Below, one piece after another: positions 63,455 to 64,000 of a stretch of DNA of 64,000 bases (the first letter of the stretch is position 1; the number at the start of each line of letters is the position of its first letter). The notes under the pieces are model-generated. The model did no database searches, had not been told where the DNA came from, and was given only the letters and a program-made list of their open reading frames with translations. Position numbers and translations under genes: made by a program. Origin of the DNA: Photobacterium frigidiphilum (GTDB taxonomy: Bacteria > Pseudomonadota > Gammaproteobacteria > Enterobacterales > Vibrionaceae). The stretch lies in assembly GCF_003025615.1 (NCBI RefSeq), contig NZ_PYMJ01000013.1, positions 62,001 through 126,000 of the forward strand, in the 5' to 3' direction.

Positions 63455-64000
63455 ATGAACTTCAATCAATTATTAATTCCCATTGCTCCAGAGCAGCCAC
63501 TTGGCGACTCATTCCATCAAGCTTTACGTTGTGCAAATAGCAATGCATCACAAGTAACACTACTAATGGTAATCGAAGAGTTGGCAGAATTAAGAGAAAT
63601 TGCTAATCACTCTGGCACGACATTAGACTTACTCGATAAAGCCACCAAGGTTTATCACGCCGAATTAAAACAACATGTACTCAATCTTAAGGCTCTGTAT
63701 TCCAATGTGAAATTCAACACCCAAATTCGAACAGGTATCCCTTTTATAGAGATCATCAAAAGCGCAAAAGAATTTCAATCCAAAGTCATCATTATTGATT
63801 CACATCGAAGCAACAAAGAGCGGGCCTGCCAATCGGGAAGTACAACTCGGCACTTAATGCGAAAATCCGAAATTCCAATTTGGTCAATTAGTCCCAATTC
63901 ATCACCGATTCGAAACGTCGTAGCCGCGATAGATTTTTCAAATCAAGATAACGAGGATTTCACGGATAAAATTATTTCGTTAGCCATCGAATTTTGCACG
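63455..64000 (+). CDS. Universal stress protein, tandem-domain UspE-like (3' end outside window)
   Basis: The frame starts at ATG 63455 with GGGAGG upstream and stays open to the window edge (182 codons). The first Usp domain covers about residues 1-150 with the nucleotide-loop segment SGSTTRHLMRKSEIPIW. A second domain starts RNVVAAIDFSNQD, as in the double-domain UspE proteins (about 310 residues). UspE takes part in stress resistance and cell aggregation in E. coli. The regulator FNR often sits next to uspE but is not visible here. Confidence 0.85.
   Translation, partial: MNFNQLLIPIAPEQPLGDSFHQALRCANSNASQVTLLMVIEELAELREIANHSGTTLDLLDKATKVYHAELKQHVLNLKALYSNVKFNTQIRTGIPFIEIIKSAKEFQSKVIIIDSHRSNKERACQSGSTTRHLMRKSEIPIWSISPNSSPIRNVVAAIDFSNQDNEDFTDKIISLAIEFCT

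Overview
The window looks like part of a chromosome from a marine gammaproteobacterium of the Vibrionaceae, most likely Photobacterium. This is an inference from gene content (an rbsDACBKR operon, a Cfa synthase, speAB, a two-adaptor RND pump like those of vibrios, a secreted protease with a chitin-binding tail), from the AT-rich spacers, and from a glycine-reductase selenoprotein locus, which to my knowledge is known from Photobacterium profundum but is rare in this class. No database search was possible.

Left end (1-9.8 kb): a complete selenium-dependent glycine (or sarcosine/betaine) reductase locus. The minus-strand series trxB-trxA-grdA1-grdA2-grdC-grdD-selD-grdE-grdB faces a partial grdX on the plus strand. 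Four genes need UGA read as selenocysteine: both tandem grdA copies, grdB and selD itself. They appear broken in a naive translation. The thioredoxin reductase is fused to a thioredoxin-like domain that has lost its cysteines. The expected output is reductive deamination of glycine to acetyl phosphate, with electrons from NAD(P)H through TrxB and TrxA.

9.8-21.8 kb: a 1-kb AT-rich spacer, an M18 aminopeptidase, a DsrE-family protein, ModE, and the ribose operon rbsDACBK followed by rbsR, with a CRP-like site and a LacI-type operator in front.

21.8-32.7 kb: LysR regulators, a type II NADH dehydrogenase-like flavoprotein, a formaldehyde-detoxification group (fghA, gfa, a cupin), cfa, a run of unrecognised small genes, and an AhpD-like protein. 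Short palindromic repeats with ATACCAA ends occur three times here and in the rbs region; one supplies the cfa stop codon.

32.7-43.5 kb: tRNA-Asp and tRNA-Ser with a 13-codon stump of a HAD phosphatase gene behind them, a YebC/PmpR protein, a PAS-LuxR regulator, and a glucose-type PTS permease gene divergent from a response regulator, a histidine kinase and a sugar-binding protein that has no ABC permease. That group resembles a periplasmic-binding-protein-assisted sugar sensor. Next comes a secreted subtilase flanked by decayed duplicate pieces of the two neighbouring genes.

43.5-64 kb: a LuxR-type regulator, a MocR regulator, dadA with a LysR gene, speAB, a CPA2 antiporter, an RND efflux operon with two lipoprotein adaptors, a 116-bp MITE with 22-bp perfect inverted ends, a HlyD-family adaptor with its small membrane partner, an AraC regulator, a secreted protein of unknown function, and the start of a tandem-domain universal stress protein running off the right edge.
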